A stretch of DNA of 64,000 nucleotides from Embleya sp045207655 (lineage in GTDB: Bacteria; Actinomycetota; Actinomycetes; Streptomycetales; Streptomycetaceae). Below the pieces are notes generated by a model. That model ran no database searches. It had not been told where the DNA came from and saw nothing but the letters and a program-made list of their open reading frames with translations. Every line of letters begins with the position of its first letter. The first letter of the stretch is position 1. The position numbers were made by a program, and so were the translations under genes. Below are positions 1 to 9,312 of the stretch, piece after piece. The stretch lies in the NCBI RefSeq assembly GCF_045207655.1, contig NZ_CP108785.1, positions 682,001 to 746,000 of the forward strand. Direction: 5' to 3'.

Positions 1-105
1 AGGCGACGGTGTCGGCGTGGATCCCCGCGTGCTCACAGGCCAGTTGGGCCGGCGCCGACACCACCCGCGCCCGTACTCCCGGAACGTCCTCGACACTTCT
101 CGGGT

Positions 106-540
106 TCAGCCCCGCAGGGTGGCGATGGCCTTCTCGATGCGCCGTCGGCGCGTGTCGGGCTTCTTCGCGCTCTCGATGGCGCGCACGTGCTCGCGCTTGT
201 GGCTGTACGCGAGGTTGTCGTACGCGGCGCGGGCGACCGGGTCGTCATCCAGAGCCTGGGCGAAGTCCGCGGGCTCGACGACGACGCGCGGCTCGGTGTC
301 TAGCTCCAGTTCGACCTCGACCTCCTCGCCGATCGCGACACCTGCGGCCTGCCGGTTGGCGTTGCTGAGGCCGAGCAGGTGACGGCCTCGCAGGATGGCG
401 ACCCGGCTCTTCCAGGAATGCCCGTTGACCGTGATCGTCACCGGCGGCCGCGCGCCCCCGCCGAGCGCTGCCACCACCTCGGGCGGAACCTCCAGGCCCC
501 GCATGGGCTCGGGTGGCTCGACGAAGGTGCGAAACTTCAT
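106..540 (-). CDS. YdeI/OmpD-associated family protein (DUF1905 plus C-terminal helical domain)
   Basis: The 144-residue product has the two parts of this family. The N-terminal beta-rich DUF1905-like half covers about residues 1-90 (PVTITVNGHSWKSRV, then the GLSNANRQAAGV region). The C-terminal helical YdeI/OmdA half is rich in Lys and Arg and ends in RRRRIEKAIATLRG. The start at 540 is chosen because a strong AGGAGAAGG lies just upstream; the reading frame is open further upstream but without such a site. Members of the family are small, probably cytoplasmic proteins without a proven enzymatic role, so no reaction is assigned. The gene stands alone on its strand, next to two VOC-family genes of the same orientation. 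Confidence 0.82.
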   Translation of the reverse strand: MKFRTFVEPPEPMRGLEVPPEVVAALGGGARPPVTITVNGHSWKSRVAILRGRHLLGLSNANRQAAGVAIGEEVEVELELDTEPRVVVEPADFAQALDDDPVARAAYDNLAYSHKREHVRAIESAKKPDTRRRRIEKAIATLRG

Positions 541-695
541 GATCCTTCTCCTGTTGTTCTGCCGGCTCGCCGCGGATCCGGCTCGCCCGGCTCCGATGGC
601 CGCTCCCACTTCCCGCACCGGGATCATCGCCGTGTCCGGGACGGCTGCGGCACGCGCCGCGCCGTCCCGGACGGCTGCGAGGCAAGAGTTCGCGG

Positions 696-1109
696 CTACT
701 CGGCGTAGGGCTGGTCGGCTTCCGGGGCGCTGTAGCCGAGACTCCAGATGTAGCCGTCAGGGTCGGCGAAGGTGCCGCCGTACCCACCCCACGGCAGAGC
801 ACCGGCGGGCTTGAGGATCGTGGCGCCGGCCATGCCGGCCTCCGCCATGATCTCGTCGATCCGTGCCTCACTGCGGACGACGTAGGTCAGAACCAGCCCG
901 CTGAAGCCGCTGCCTTCCGGGTCCGTCCCCACCTGACCGGCCAGACCCTCGCGAGCGTAGAAGCCGACCGGCGAGGCGCCGTCCGATTCGAAGAACACCG
1001 AGATGCCGTAGTCGTTCTTGATCTTCCAGCCGAGCCCCTCGGTGTAGAACCGCTTGGCCCGGTCCATGTCCCGGACACCGAGGAGGATCGAGCTGACGTG
1101 CGCTTTCAT
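696..1109 (-). CDS. VOC (glyoxalase/bleomycin-resistance fold) protein
   Basis: The product is a single VOC domain of 137 residues. It begins with the betaalphabeta opening SSILLGVRDMDRAKRFY and ends with the signature FADPDGYIWSLGY, whose preceding segment GATILKPAGALPWGGYGG is typical of Streptomyces VOC proteins. VOC proteins bind metals or hydrophobic drugs and catalyse isomerisation, ring opening or sequestration. Nothing here fixes the substrate. An AAGGAG lies upstream of the ATG at 1109. A second, two-domain VOC gene follows upstream on the same strand, and the two probably share ancestry. Confidence 0.88.
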   Translation of the reverse strand: MKAHVSSILLGVRDMDRAKRFYTEGLGWKIKNDYGISVFFESDGASPVGFYAREGLAGQVGTDPEGSGFSGLVLTYVVRSEARIDEIMAEAGMAGATILKPAGALPWGGYGGTFADPDGYIWSLGYSAPEADQPYAE

Positions 1110-1244
1110 GCCTTGCTCCTTGCACTGTGGATGTACGCGTGCCGGACATCCGGGCCAGGGCCCGGATGTCACATCGGCGCGTGTTCGCCGGTCGATCGGT
1201 ATGACAGAAGGGTCGAGCGGGGCGGGAGCGGGGCTCGCCGGGAG

Positions 1245-1904
1245 TCAGGACGGCGTGGGGGCGAGCGACGCGGCAGCCTCCCAGGCGAACCCGTCCGCGT
1301 CGGTGAAGGCGTCGGCGGTGCTACCGAGGACGATACGGTGCGATCCGGTGCCGTCGGCGGGGACGCCGAGGTCCTTGGCAAGGGCACGGCGCTTGTACAG
1401 CGCCAGCTTGACGGGGCCGGCCTGACCAGGGGCGAACTCGGCGTACTTGCCGCCGAAACTCTTGGCCACGGTCAGGCCCCGGCCGACGTAGTACTGCTTG
1501 GTGGCCTTCACGCTCTCGACGCCGATCAGCAGGACGACATCGTCGATCTCGCGGGTGGCCGGGCCGGTGTCCTTCTTCGCCGAGGTCGCGATCTTCCAGA
1601 TCGTCCCGTCCGGGGCCCGGACGACGCCGCTGTAGCCCCACAGCGACTTCGCGGCGGGCTTCAGCACCGTGGCGCCGGCGTCCACGGCGGCGCCGACGAA
1701 GCCGTCGACGGTGGCCGGCCCGGACACCGTGAGCGCCAGGGTGAAGCCGCGGAATCCGGTGGAGTGATCCTCGGACGCCCGCAGGCCTATGTACGTGTCC
1801 ACGCCGAAGGCGCTGTAGAAGCGGCGAGCAGCCTCGAGGTCGGACACCTCGAGGGTGACGGACGCGAGGGACGTGTTGGCTGCGGTGGAAGCGGTGGTTG
1901 CCAT
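1245..1904 (-). CDS. Tandem two-domain VOC family protein
   Basis: This 219-residue protein carries two VOC-like halves. The first covers residues about 14-110 and has the opening SVTLEVSDLEAARRFY and the closing VRAPDGTIWKIATS. The second covers about 120-219 and has IDDVVLLIGVESVKATKQYY and DADGFAWEAAAS. Two-half VOC proteins form a complete barrel within one chain. ATG codons at 1904 and 1910 are both possible; neither has a strong ribosome site, and 1904 is reported. The substrate is unknown. It shares strand and family with the preceding VOC gene but is separated from it by 135 bases. Confidence 0.85.
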   Translation of the reverse strand: MATTASTAANTSLASVTLEVSDLEAARRFYSAFGVDTYIGLRASEDHSTGFRGFTLALTVSGPATVDGFVGAAVDAGATVLKPAAKSLWGYSGVVRAPDGTIWKIATSAKKDTGPATREIDDVVLLIGVESVKATKQYYVGRGLTVAKSFGGKYAEFAPGQAGPVKLALYKRRALAKDLGVPADGTGSHRIVLGSTADAFTDADGFAWEAAASLAPTPS

Positions 1905-2242
1905 GACCATCACGCTAGGCGCTGCGCGGCGGCCGGGGCTTCTCCATTCCTGACCGGTCTCGAGACCTGCTTCGCCACGCACGCCGGCATCCCCTCCAGT
2001 TCGATCGCCGACCCCGCATCGCGGGCCGTACCCGCGGCATCGGCATGGTCGGCCGCACCGCAGGTTCGTGTCCACAAGGGGAGGTGCCCGGGTCGACAGC
2101 GCGCCGGCCGCGCCGATGACACGCCGTTCGGTGGTGGCGGCGAAGGCGTCGGCCGGGTCCAATCCGCGCGGAGACGCCGAGCGCCGCGACGTGGTCGAGG
2201 ACGGCCGGAGCGGAGTACTCGGCGGGCAGCGCTCCCATGAAG

Positions 2243-2293
2243 GGCAGTGCCCCCTGGAGGTCAGCGAAGCGGCAGTGCCCCCTGGAGGTCAGC
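2243..2293. repeat. Two direct copies of a 23-bp element
   Basis: A 23-bp segment that starts GGCAGTGCCCCCTGGAGG occurs at 2243-2265 and again at 2271-2293, separated by GAAGC. It lies just beyond the 3' end of the decayed xdhC reading frame. Its origin is unknown; it may mark an insertion or slippage event. Confidence 0.8.
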
Positions 2294-2322
2294 TCGCCGA
2301 GGCTCCGTCTCGGTGGATTCGA

Positions 2323-2985
2323 CCGGTGATGTGGGACAGGTGAGCGCCCGGTGCCTCCTTGGGTCGCGCTGATGATTTCGGCGAGGATCGCGACGGCGGT
2401 CTGCTGCGGGGTGCGGGCGCCGAGGTCGAGGCCGATGGGTGAGTGGAGGCGGGTGAGCTCCGCGGGTGTCAGGCCTGCCCGGCGAAGTCGGTCGAGGCGG
2501 TCCCGGTGTGCCTGGCGGCTGCCCATGGCTCCGATGTAGGCGACCGGCAGGCGCAGGGCGCGGGCGAGCACGGGTACGTCGAATTTGGGGTCGTGGGTCA
2601 GGACGCAGACGGCGGTTCGGCGGTCGGTGCGCGTACGCGCGAGGTAGCGGTCCGGCCAGTCGACGACGAGTTCGTCGACGTGCGGGAAGCGGTCCGGCGT
2701 CGCGAAGACGGCACGGGCGTCGCAGACCGTGACCCGGTAGCCGGTGAATGACCCGACGGCGGCGACGGCGGTGGCGTAGTCGTTGGAGCCGAAGACCAGC
2801 AGGCGGGGGCGCGGCAGGTGGCCGCGGACGAAGACGGTCTCGTGTCCGTCCGTTGTGTCCACGACGGACGGACACACCGACGGCGAGCATGCGGTCGGCG
2901 AGGGCGGCCAACGGGCCCGCGGCGCCGGAGAGTACGTGATGGCCGATGCGGCGGCTGTCGGGGCTCGCGATGACGGTGGCGGACA
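2323..2985 (-). pseudogene. Decayed xdhC-like gene (molybdenum-cofactor insertion factor family)
   Basis: The C-terminal Rossmann part of an XdhC/CoxI protein is clear in one minus frame between about 2870 and 2323: RPRLLVFGSNDYATAVAAVG, VTVCDARAVFATPDRFP, then PVAYIGAMGSRQAHRDRL and SPIGLDLGARTPQQTA. The segment that should precede it (ATVIASPDSRRIGHHVLSG) lies in another frame at about 2985-2865, so a frameshift separates the halves near 2860. The usual N-terminal XdhC domain is absent. XdhC proteins bind and insert the sulfurated molybdenum cofactor into xanthine dehydrogenase-type enzymes. No dehydrogenase subunit genes lie nearby, which fits an orphaned, inactive remnant. Confidence 0.75.
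2842..2875. repeat. 12-bp inverted repeat at the xdhC frameshift
   Basis: Perfect 12-bp arms (GTGTCCGTCCGT and its complement) flank a 10-base loop. The hairpin sits where the two xdhC frames separate, so replication slippage at the hairpin is a plausible cause of the frameshift. Confidence 0.75.
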
Positions 2986-3160
2986 GTTCTGCCTCCACGA
3001 CCACGCGGAGGTTCGCCATGAAGGTGTGCGGGGCATCGCACGCGTCGGGCCCTTGGGGATGATCCGGTCGACCGTCCCGGACGCGAGGAGGTGTTCCGCA
3101 CCGACCCTCTGGGCGCGGCTCATGTCGGCCGCGTACCGAGTGTGCCCGTGCACGATGGCG
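2986..3160 (-). pseudogene. Possible C-terminal fragment of an acyl-CoA carboxyltransferase-like protein
   Basis: Across two minus frames the translation reads like the tail of a biotin-dependent carboxyltransferase: YAADMSRAQRVGAEHLL followed by GTVDRIIPKGP, then after a frame change DAPHTFMANLRVVVEAEL. It runs directly into the xdhC-like segment without a stop or start, as if a deletion had joined the two. The family match rests on pattern recall of the segment in which carboxyltransferases end and is only tentative. Confidence 0.4.
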
Positions 3161-3203
3161 CCGGCTCCTTCGGGAGGGAGCGCTGATCCCGTCGACCCTG
3201 CCC

Positions 3204-3644
3204 ATGACCTGGGTGCAGTTGCTCCACCACCCGAACGAGCAGGCCGTCGCATACCGCGACGACGTGCTCCTGTTCAGCGGTCCCGTGCGCACCGAACCGC
3301 TGGACCTGGCCGGCCCCGTCGAACTGACGCTGGACGCGGAGCGCACCGCGCCCACCTTCGCCGTGCTCGCCAAGCTCCTCGACGTCGCCCCCGACGGCAC
3401 CACCCGCATGATCGTGCGCGGCGACGCCCAGGGCACCGGCCGCGGCCAACTACGCCTCGACCTCGGCCACACCGGCTACCGCGTCCGCCCCGGCCACCGA
3501 CTCGCCCTGATCATCGCCGGCAGCGACTTCCCGCGGTACGTCCCCAACTCCGGCACCGACGAAAGCCCTTGGCTGGCCACCGTGCTCAAGCCGAGCACCC
3601 AGACCCTGCACGCCGGCTCGCTCAGCATCACCGTGCTCGGGTAA
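3204..3644 (+). pseudogene. C-terminal domain of a CocE/NonD-family hydrolase, 5'-truncated
   Basis: About 146 residues match the jelly-roll C-terminal domain of CocE/X-Pro dipeptidyl-peptidase-type hydrolases: DDVLLFSGPVRTEPLDLAGP, TFAVLAKLLDVAPDG, RLDLGHTGYRVRPGHRLALI and the terminal SLSITVLG. The alpha/beta-hydrolase catalytic domain that should come before it is missing. Upstream DNA instead encodes the fragments on the other strand. The ATG at 3204 is therefore only a convenient boundary, and the remnant cannot be a working esterase or amidase. Confidence 0.75.
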
Positions 3645-4081
3645 GTCCTCGGCGGGCCACAGACACGATCCACAGGGGACCGGGCCGAGTCGGAGAAGCT
3701 CTTCAGCCAGGCGCAGGCGCGATACGCGTCCACGTTGCAGGGATGGATCGTTGATGGCTCGCCCAATGCGGGCATCCTCCCGGCAAGCTTGCTCCAGGAG
3801 CCCGGATACGCTCGTCGTACCGCCCGCACGCCGAACAGGAAGGTCGGTCGGGTCGGGTCCCCTGTCCCGGCCCGGGCGCGGGGTCACCCCAGCCCAGGGG
3901 CACGGGACATCGAGAACCGGGAGCACGTGGACGCGCAGCCGCAGAGTGGCCGGCGTCCGGTCCCCGTCCGGGACGCGCTGCGCCGACGGGCGCAAGGGTT
4001 CACGGCCGTCGGCTTACGAGAACCGCCACCCGAAATCCCGGCGTTCGGACGGCATCCCGCGGCGCGCGCCACGGGCGTGGT
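3645..4081. other. No recognisable gene
   Basis: Short open frames occur on both strands, but none shows a family signature, a ribosome site and consistent codon bias together. The segment separates the hydrolase remnant from the DUF2637 gene. Confidence 0.5.
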
Positions 4082-4804
4082 TCAGGACGGAGGGTCGTGG
4101 CGTGGGCCGGGAATGGATCGTCGGGGTGGTCGGGTGAGGGTGATCTGGCGTACGAGCTGGTGCAGGCAGGCCGTGGTCGCCACCGCGGGCAGGACGGCGA
4201 CGACGACGCCCTGGACGGTCATGGAGGCGTGGCTGACGGACAGCGCCATGGACAGGCCGGCGAAGGCGGTGACCACGATCCACGAGTGCAGTGCCCGGCG
4301 GCGGTGCAGGCTGGAACGCAGGATCGACAGCGAGGCCACCACCCACGGTCCCTGGACCAGGACGGGCCACCACCGGGCCGGGCCGTCGGTGGCGTCGGCG
4401 GTGTGCCGTAGCGGTGCGAGGGTGATCACCGCGCCGAGCACACCGATCGCGGCGACCAGCACGACGCTGACCACCACCAACGTGCGGCTGAGCCGGTCCA
4501 ATCGCCGCGCACCGGTGGCCGGCAGGGGGGCCTCCGGGGGCCGCCGGCGATGACTGCCCGGCCCCCGGACCGGGGCCGGGAGTTCGACGGTGGCGGGAAC
4601 CTCCTCGGCCGGGTTCCCCAGCAGCCGGGCGAGATCGGCCTCGAACTGCGCGTCCCCCACCACCGCGAACGATGGAGAGAGCCCGTCGGGTGACACGGCC
4701 GCGTTCGACGTCGACCACTCCACCGCGCCGGGAGGCGACGCGACGCCCGGGGGAAACTGCATGCCGGGCGGGGGATACGGATCGTATCCATAACCTTCGT
4801 ACAT
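4082..4804 (-). CDS. DUF2637-type membrane protein
   Basis: The 240-residue protein has a Pro/Gly-rich cytoplasmic N-terminus (about 1-105), then four hydrophobic segments: VVVSVVLVAAIGVLGAVITL, the ARWWPVLVQGPWVVASL region, WIVVTAFAGLSMALSVSHA and VVVAVLPAVATTACLHQLV. The arrangement SRTLVVVSVVLVAAIGVLG ... LRSSLHRRR is characteristic of the actinomycete DUF2637 family, which is often linked to plasmid-transfer or regulatory loci and has no proven function. The start at 4804 lacks a strong ribosome site. The AT-richer upstream DNA (4805-4900) could hold the promoter. Confidence 0.8.
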   Translation of the reverse strand: MYEGYGYDPYPPPGMQFPPGVASPPGAVEWSTSNAAVSPDGLSPSFAVVGDAQFEADLARLLGNPAEEVPATVELPAPVRGPGSHRRRPPEAPLPATGARRLDRLSRTLVVVSVVLVAAIGVLGAVITLAPLRHTADATDGPARWWPVLVQGPWVVASLSILRSSLHRRRALHSWIVVTAFAGLSMALSVSHASMTVQGVVVAVLPAVATTACLHQLVRQITLTRPPRRSIPGPRHDPPS

Positions 4805-4904
4805 GGGCCTGACTCATTCAAGGGATCGGGCGTCGCGCGGCACCGACACAAATGTCGATGCCGCATACACATTTCGATGGTCGGCAGGTGGGCGGTCCCG
4901 GAAT

Positions 4905-5258
4905 TCACGAACGGTGATCGTCCAGGACATCGTCGAGTCGGCGCGAGTACTCCGCGACGATCAACACCATCGCCAGGGCGAACTGCTCCATGTCGGCGGA
5001 ACAATGACGAAGCGCGACGCGATGTCCCGCACGCTCGATGAACGCGTGCGGAGACCGTTTGCGGAACGTCGCCGCGCGAGGGGTGAGCACCCAATCCCCC
5101 ATGGGAAAGGCACGTTGGGCGAGAGCGGGAGAAGCCGCGGCGGACGCGGAAGCTCGGGGAGTCACGCCCGGGTAACGACACACCCTCTTCGATGGGGCTG
5201 GTCCGAACCGGTGAACGACGACCCGGATTGTGTCTCTTCCCACCCACACATCGCACAT
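4905..5258 (-). CDS. Hypothetical small protein
   Basis: A 117-residue reading frame with actinomycete codon bias in its second half. That part reads MGDWVLTPRAATFRKRSP ... EQFALAMVLIVAEYSRRLDD and looks protein-like, with a hydrophobic patch followed by a charged helix. The first half is Arg/Ser/Ala-rich and less convincing, so translation may begin at the internal Met that starts MGDWVLTP. No family is recognised. It lies upstream of, and on the same strand as, the DUF2637 gene. Confidence 0.4.
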   Translation of the reverse strand: MCDVWVGRDTIRVVVHRFGPAPSKRVCRYPGVTPRASASAAASPALAQRAFPMGDWVLTPRAATFRKRSPHAFIERAGHRVALRHCSADMEQFALAMVLIVAEYSRRLDDVLDDHRS

Positions 5259-7769
5259 TTCCGAACACCGGCACCGCGTAACCCGTGCCGCCGGGCACGC
5301 AAATTCCGTGCCATCGCAGGGAAGCGCGACCGTTCACCCGAGAATTTCTTTACCTCCATAATGGGGGACTCATGAGTTGGTAAAAATTCGGGGCACCCAC
5401 CGGACGGCGGTCCTATCTTCCGCCCTGCACATATTCGGCTGGAAACCTTGTCACCCGGATCCGGACCGCGCCGGCCCGCGGACGCCCCCCGGATCCTCGA
5501 CACCGTCGGCATGCTCCGACGACCCGGCCGGGCACACCACCACCCCCGGGATTTCCCACGCGTACGCCGCCCGCGAACACATACGGGGCCACGGTCGGAA
5601 GATGCGACCGAGGCCCCGTGCGACATCGGGCACAGCCCGCACAGCACATCGCGAGTGACTGTGAGGACCCGACGAAGCGGACCTACCCGGCCGGGTCACC
5701 AACCACTCGACGACACACCGGCCCTCACTCGAAAGAGTCGCCGGCGCGTGGGAGTTCCGCTCGCGCCGGACCCACCCACTCACGCCTTCCGCGACCCGGC
5801 GGCGCGGACCCCGACCTTCCCCCGCGAGACGGGCCACGGGCCGAGGCCCCGAGGCCAAGGGCGTGGAAGACGACGATCCGTGACCGAAAATGTCTGCTCC
5901 GTTGTCTTGGTGCGACATGTCCGTGATCGTTCGTAGGCCGTACGACGCCACTACGCGGGCAACGGCACCGGCATGAGGCACAGCAATCCACCCCCGAAAG
6001 GCGCCGCCGACGTGTTGGCGGCCATGGTCGCCCAGGTGCGATCGTGGAGCGACCCGCAGCCGCCTCCGGATCGGGGACGGACGTTCGCGGACGCCATCAC
6101 CAACGCGATCGGCAACCGACTGCGACACCCCTCGTCCCGCCTTGGCGCGATCCGGGCGAGACGGTGCCGAACCCGCGACGCACCACGCTCGTTGAACCGC
6201 CCGTGAGCGGCCTCCACGCACGACCCGGTCCCCCGTGCCCCGAAGACCGGCAGGACACCCCGGTGTTCGACGCCCTGTCGAACGAATGGATCGCGGCCGG
6301 ACGCGAACTGCCCTGGGAAACCCCCGCGGCGCAGGCAAGCAGCGGGCCCGGACCGCGCAGCGGCCCACCCGGCGCCGGCGGACCCACCCCCGTGCCCGGA
6401 CCACGCACCGAACGCCCCTGAAGATCCCCTCCGCCCGCCCTCCGGGCGGCCCGTCCGAACACGCGGCGCACGAGTGGGGACCACGAATCCGCAAAGTGGG
6501 CGCCGTCCTCGCGGCAGCCGCCGGTGCGAGCGCGAGGGTCTTCCGCTCGCGCACCGCAGGGGCCACCGATCACCCGTTTCACTCGGCGAGGACGTGGTCG
6601 GAACGGGGTTCACCCGGACGGGCGACCCATGAACCGTCGACGTCCGGGACGGGAGACACCTCGTGCGCGGCACCGGGTCCTCGAGGAAGCAGGACCCGGC
6701 CCGCGTCGTCACGAGCCACCGCGCCTCCCCGATCGTCCCAACGCCGAGCCGCCGTGCGGGATACGGGTGTTGCGACGTTCACGTCGCCTCCGGCGCGGTT
6801 CGCGCGGCGGGCGAGCGGCCGTCTCCTGCGCGGTGGACGGTCGCACCGCGCCATGACTCCCGCCGTCCTTGCGCGCGCGAACCCCCGGCGTCGCCACGGG
6901 AACGCGGCGAACCGGCCGCCCACGCTTTTCGGCGTCCTGCGAGCGGAGGACCGGGCGTGGCGGCAGGACCGGGACGTCGAAGGTACGCGAAGGGTGCACG
7001 GAAGATGCGTGACCGCGTGATGCGGGTCGGCCCGGCTGCCGAGGAACGGCTATCACGGTGTACGGGTCGGCGCGTGTGTGGTCCGGCCGGGGTGTGTCGA
7101 CGTGGACGGGTCGATCGTGTCCCGGCGCGTTCCTCGTCACTCGGTGGCCGGTCGGTCGCTTCCACCGTCGCGGCGGTCCGGCGCCCCCGTCGCCGCTTCC
7201 GCCGCGGTCCCGCGACCCCTCCCCGAGGCCGCAGGATGGCCGGGCGCGTCGGTGCAGGCCGGCTCGACTGGGCGACCCGGCCTTCGTCGGTGCGCTGCAC
7301 AGCCGTTGGTTCGCGACGGTGTTCGCCACGGCACACGAGCACGGGCTGCGCAACCGGTGTGGAGCGGCGATCACGACGGCAGTGGGCTGTATGCGCGCGT
7401 CCGGGACTCCTCCGCGCTTCATGCGCGTGCGATCTCGCCCGCCCACAGGGGACGTGCCCCCGGCCACGTTTCGGAAGGACGGTATCCGTCGCGGGCCCGA
7501 GAGCGTGGTCTGGTTCACCACGGACACCAGGGTCGGGCGGCGCGTCCCGTCGGGAACGATCACCCTGTGGTCCGTCTCGAGCGTGTCCGCGTCGAATGCC
7601 CTCGTCGCCGTTCGACGAGGGGCCGACGATCGCAACTCCGGCGATCGGCCCGGGATTTACCTGGCCCACGCCCTCGCGCATCGGTCTCCGAGTGACCGAG
7701 ATCTCCAATGCCCTCGCCAGTCGAGACTTCCGGCTCCACTCTCGCGGGGATCCGAGAGCGGCGAAAGGG
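5259..7769. other. 2.5-kb stretch without a confident gene
   Basis: Open frames here are mostly Arg/Pro/Gly-rich translations of the kind produced by random high-GC DNA. Two short segments look somewhat protein-like on the plus strand: about 5980-6160 (AADVLAAMVAQVRSW, FADAITNAIGNRL) and about 6255-6330 (PVFDALSNEWIAAGRELPW). They lie in different frames and may be relics of one gene. An AT-richer patch at 5340-5395 could hold a promoter. No RNA gene is seen. Confidence 0.5.
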
Positions 7770-7778
7770 CAGGCAAGC

Positions 7779-7875
7779 ATGGTCAGTCACGGCACGGTCG
7801 AAGCCATCAACGGACTGACCGCACGTTGGGCCGCGGCCCTGCCCGAGGAAGGCACGGTACTCGCCGCAGCGCGGC
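7779..7875 (+). pseudogene. Fragment resembling the N-terminus of a bacterial serpin
   Basis: Translation from the ATG at 7779 gives GTVEAINGLTARWAAALPEE followed by GTVLAAA. This resembles the first helix of Streptomyces serpin-type protease inhibitors. The next expected segments (the Leu/Ala-rich core and the reactive loop) are not found in any frame, so only a stub remains. The match is by pattern memory over about 30 residues. Confidence 0.4.
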
Positions 7876-8119
7876 GGGCGACACCGATCAAGCGGCCACC
7901 CGCGGATCGGGGTCGCCCAGGGGGCGATCGGTATGTGCGCGTCCGGGGTCGGTGGCGTGGAGGGGGGAACGGCGAAGGCAGGGCTACACCCCCATCGTCG
8001 AGATCACCGACAGCATCAGGAACTTGCGCCGGAGCTCGGGTCGGTGTGGGCGGGCCGCGGTTGGATGGTCGTCGTCGAGCGGCGCCGCCCGGGTGCCGCG
8101 AGTGGAGACGGACGGTCTC

Positions 8120-8584
8120 ATGAGCATCACCGACGGCCCATACATACCGCAGCACCCTCTCGCGGGCTACATGGAATGCGGCCTCTTCGTGGAGACCCGG
8201 CCGGACGCCCCGGACGCCGGGGTCGTGGTCCGGGCGATCAGGAGGTACACGGACGCGGAATGGCTGGTGGAGGCGACCGAGAACGGCCACACCCTGCGGC
8301 ACGTGGACACCGGCCTGTACCTGAACGCATACGTGGACGCCCCGGACGCCGGGCCGGGTCGGGTGGGCCACGGCGGCGCGCCCCTGAAGGCGACGTCCGA
8401 GCCTGCGGAGTGGAGGTTGGTCCCGGTCGAGGAGTACATGCTGCGGATCGAACTCGCGTCGGCCCCCGGCCGGTTCGTGGCATCGTCCGGCAGCCCCAAC
8501 GCAGACCGCCCCACCCGGGCCATCCTCGCGGACGAGGATGGTTCGGGTGAGGTCCTCGCGTTCATGTTCCTTCCGCGGGAGTAG
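8120..8584 (+). CDS. Small beta-trefoil-like protein, possibly related to I66-type protease inhibitors
   Basis: A 154-residue protein begins MSITDGPYIPQHPLAGY and contains repeated beta-strand segments with Trp and Tyr at similar spacing (AEWLVEATENGHTLRHVDTG, AEWRLVPVEEYMLRIELASA, VLAFMFLPRE). This pattern suggests a compact beta-trefoil such as that of the I66 (cospin-like) inhibitor family, though the assignment is not secure. There is no signal peptide, which suggests a cytoplasmic protein. It follows the serpin-like stub on the same strand, a context consistent with protease control. An upstream GGAG lies about 14 bases before the ATG. Confidence 0.6.
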   Translation: MSITDGPYIPQHPLAGYMECGLFVETRPDAPDAGVVVRAIRRYTDAEWLVEATENGHTLRHVDTGLYLNAYVDAPDAGPGRVGHGGAPLKATSEPAEWRLVPVEEYMLRIELASAPGRFVASSGSPNADRPTRAILADEDGSGEVLAFMFLPRE

Positions 8585-9312
8585 CAACCGGCAGCCTCTC
8601 CACTCCGCGCAGTGCTCGTCCGTGAACGGTTCGGACAGCCGGTCCCGCACCCACATCGCCGTGCTGCCGAGCGTATCGGCGGCCCGCGCGACTCCCAACG
8701 TCCGCGCCGGGATCCGGGACCCCGAATCGGAACCCGTCGACACGGCAAACCCCTCGCCGCGGCTCACTCCTTCCCAGCCGAGCAGCCCACGCTCGAACAG
8801 TCGGCCCGGCGGACGAAAGCGAATCCCCGGCAAGATCATCAACAGCCTCCAGAAAGCGAGCCCGAGCCCGTTCTCGTGAACAAAGCCAAGCCGCTCCGTT
8901 CGCGGCCGGCCGGCGGGTTCAGTCGTCCACGAGGCGGTCGAGGGCGGTGATCTCGCGGGCGCGGTCGTCCTCGACGAGTTCGGCGCGCAGGTCGACCGCG
9001 TCGACGGGCCGCTGCTGCTGAGGGCGCGTGGGAACCGCCTCGACCGACACGATCGCGACCGGCTCCTCATCCGCTTCGACAGACCGGCCGGCGTCCTGCC
9101 TGGACGCCTCACCGGGAACGTGCTGCACGTCCCGGCCGACCCGCACGCGCGAGGAGGACGTCGACCTCGACTGGATCTATTGCCCACCAGCGTTGTCAAC
9201 ACTGGAGGAGCGACCGACCGCGACCGAGGACGGCGAGGTCGCCTTGAACGATTTCACGCACGGTCGGCTCGCGCGGTCGAGGAGCGCGGTCGGCCGTCGA
9301 CGAGCGGTCGGT
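8585..9312. other. No complete gene; one coding-like fragment
   Basis: On the minus strand between about 8890 and 8590 a frame with good third-position GC reads GLAFWRLLMILPGIRFRPP, then GEGFAVSTGSDSG and AADTLGSTAMWVRDRL. It has no start, its end lies in antisense DNA of the preceding gene, and I do not recognise it. From 8900 to 9312 both strands keep a mild coding bias but show no identifiable family. The stretch is most likely gene debris. Confidence 0.4.

Noticed and set aside
1..105. Partial gene at the left edge
   Set aside because: Frames are open in this short stretch but none shows a recognisable C-terminus or clear coding signal.
3204..3644. An intact small esterase-like gene starting at the ATG at 3204
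   Set aside because: The frame is open and codon bias is good, but it encodes only the C-terminal accessory domain of a much larger hydrolase and lacks any catalytic triad.
3660..4080. Possible tRNA or transposase in the gap after the hydrolase remnant
   Set aside because: No cloverleaf arms or conserved TTCRA loop could be built, and translations in both strands show no transposase motif.
6579..6923. Minus-strand 114-codon frame
   Set aside because: Its second half looks mildly protein-like, but there is no ribosome site, no family signature and the first half is compositional noise.
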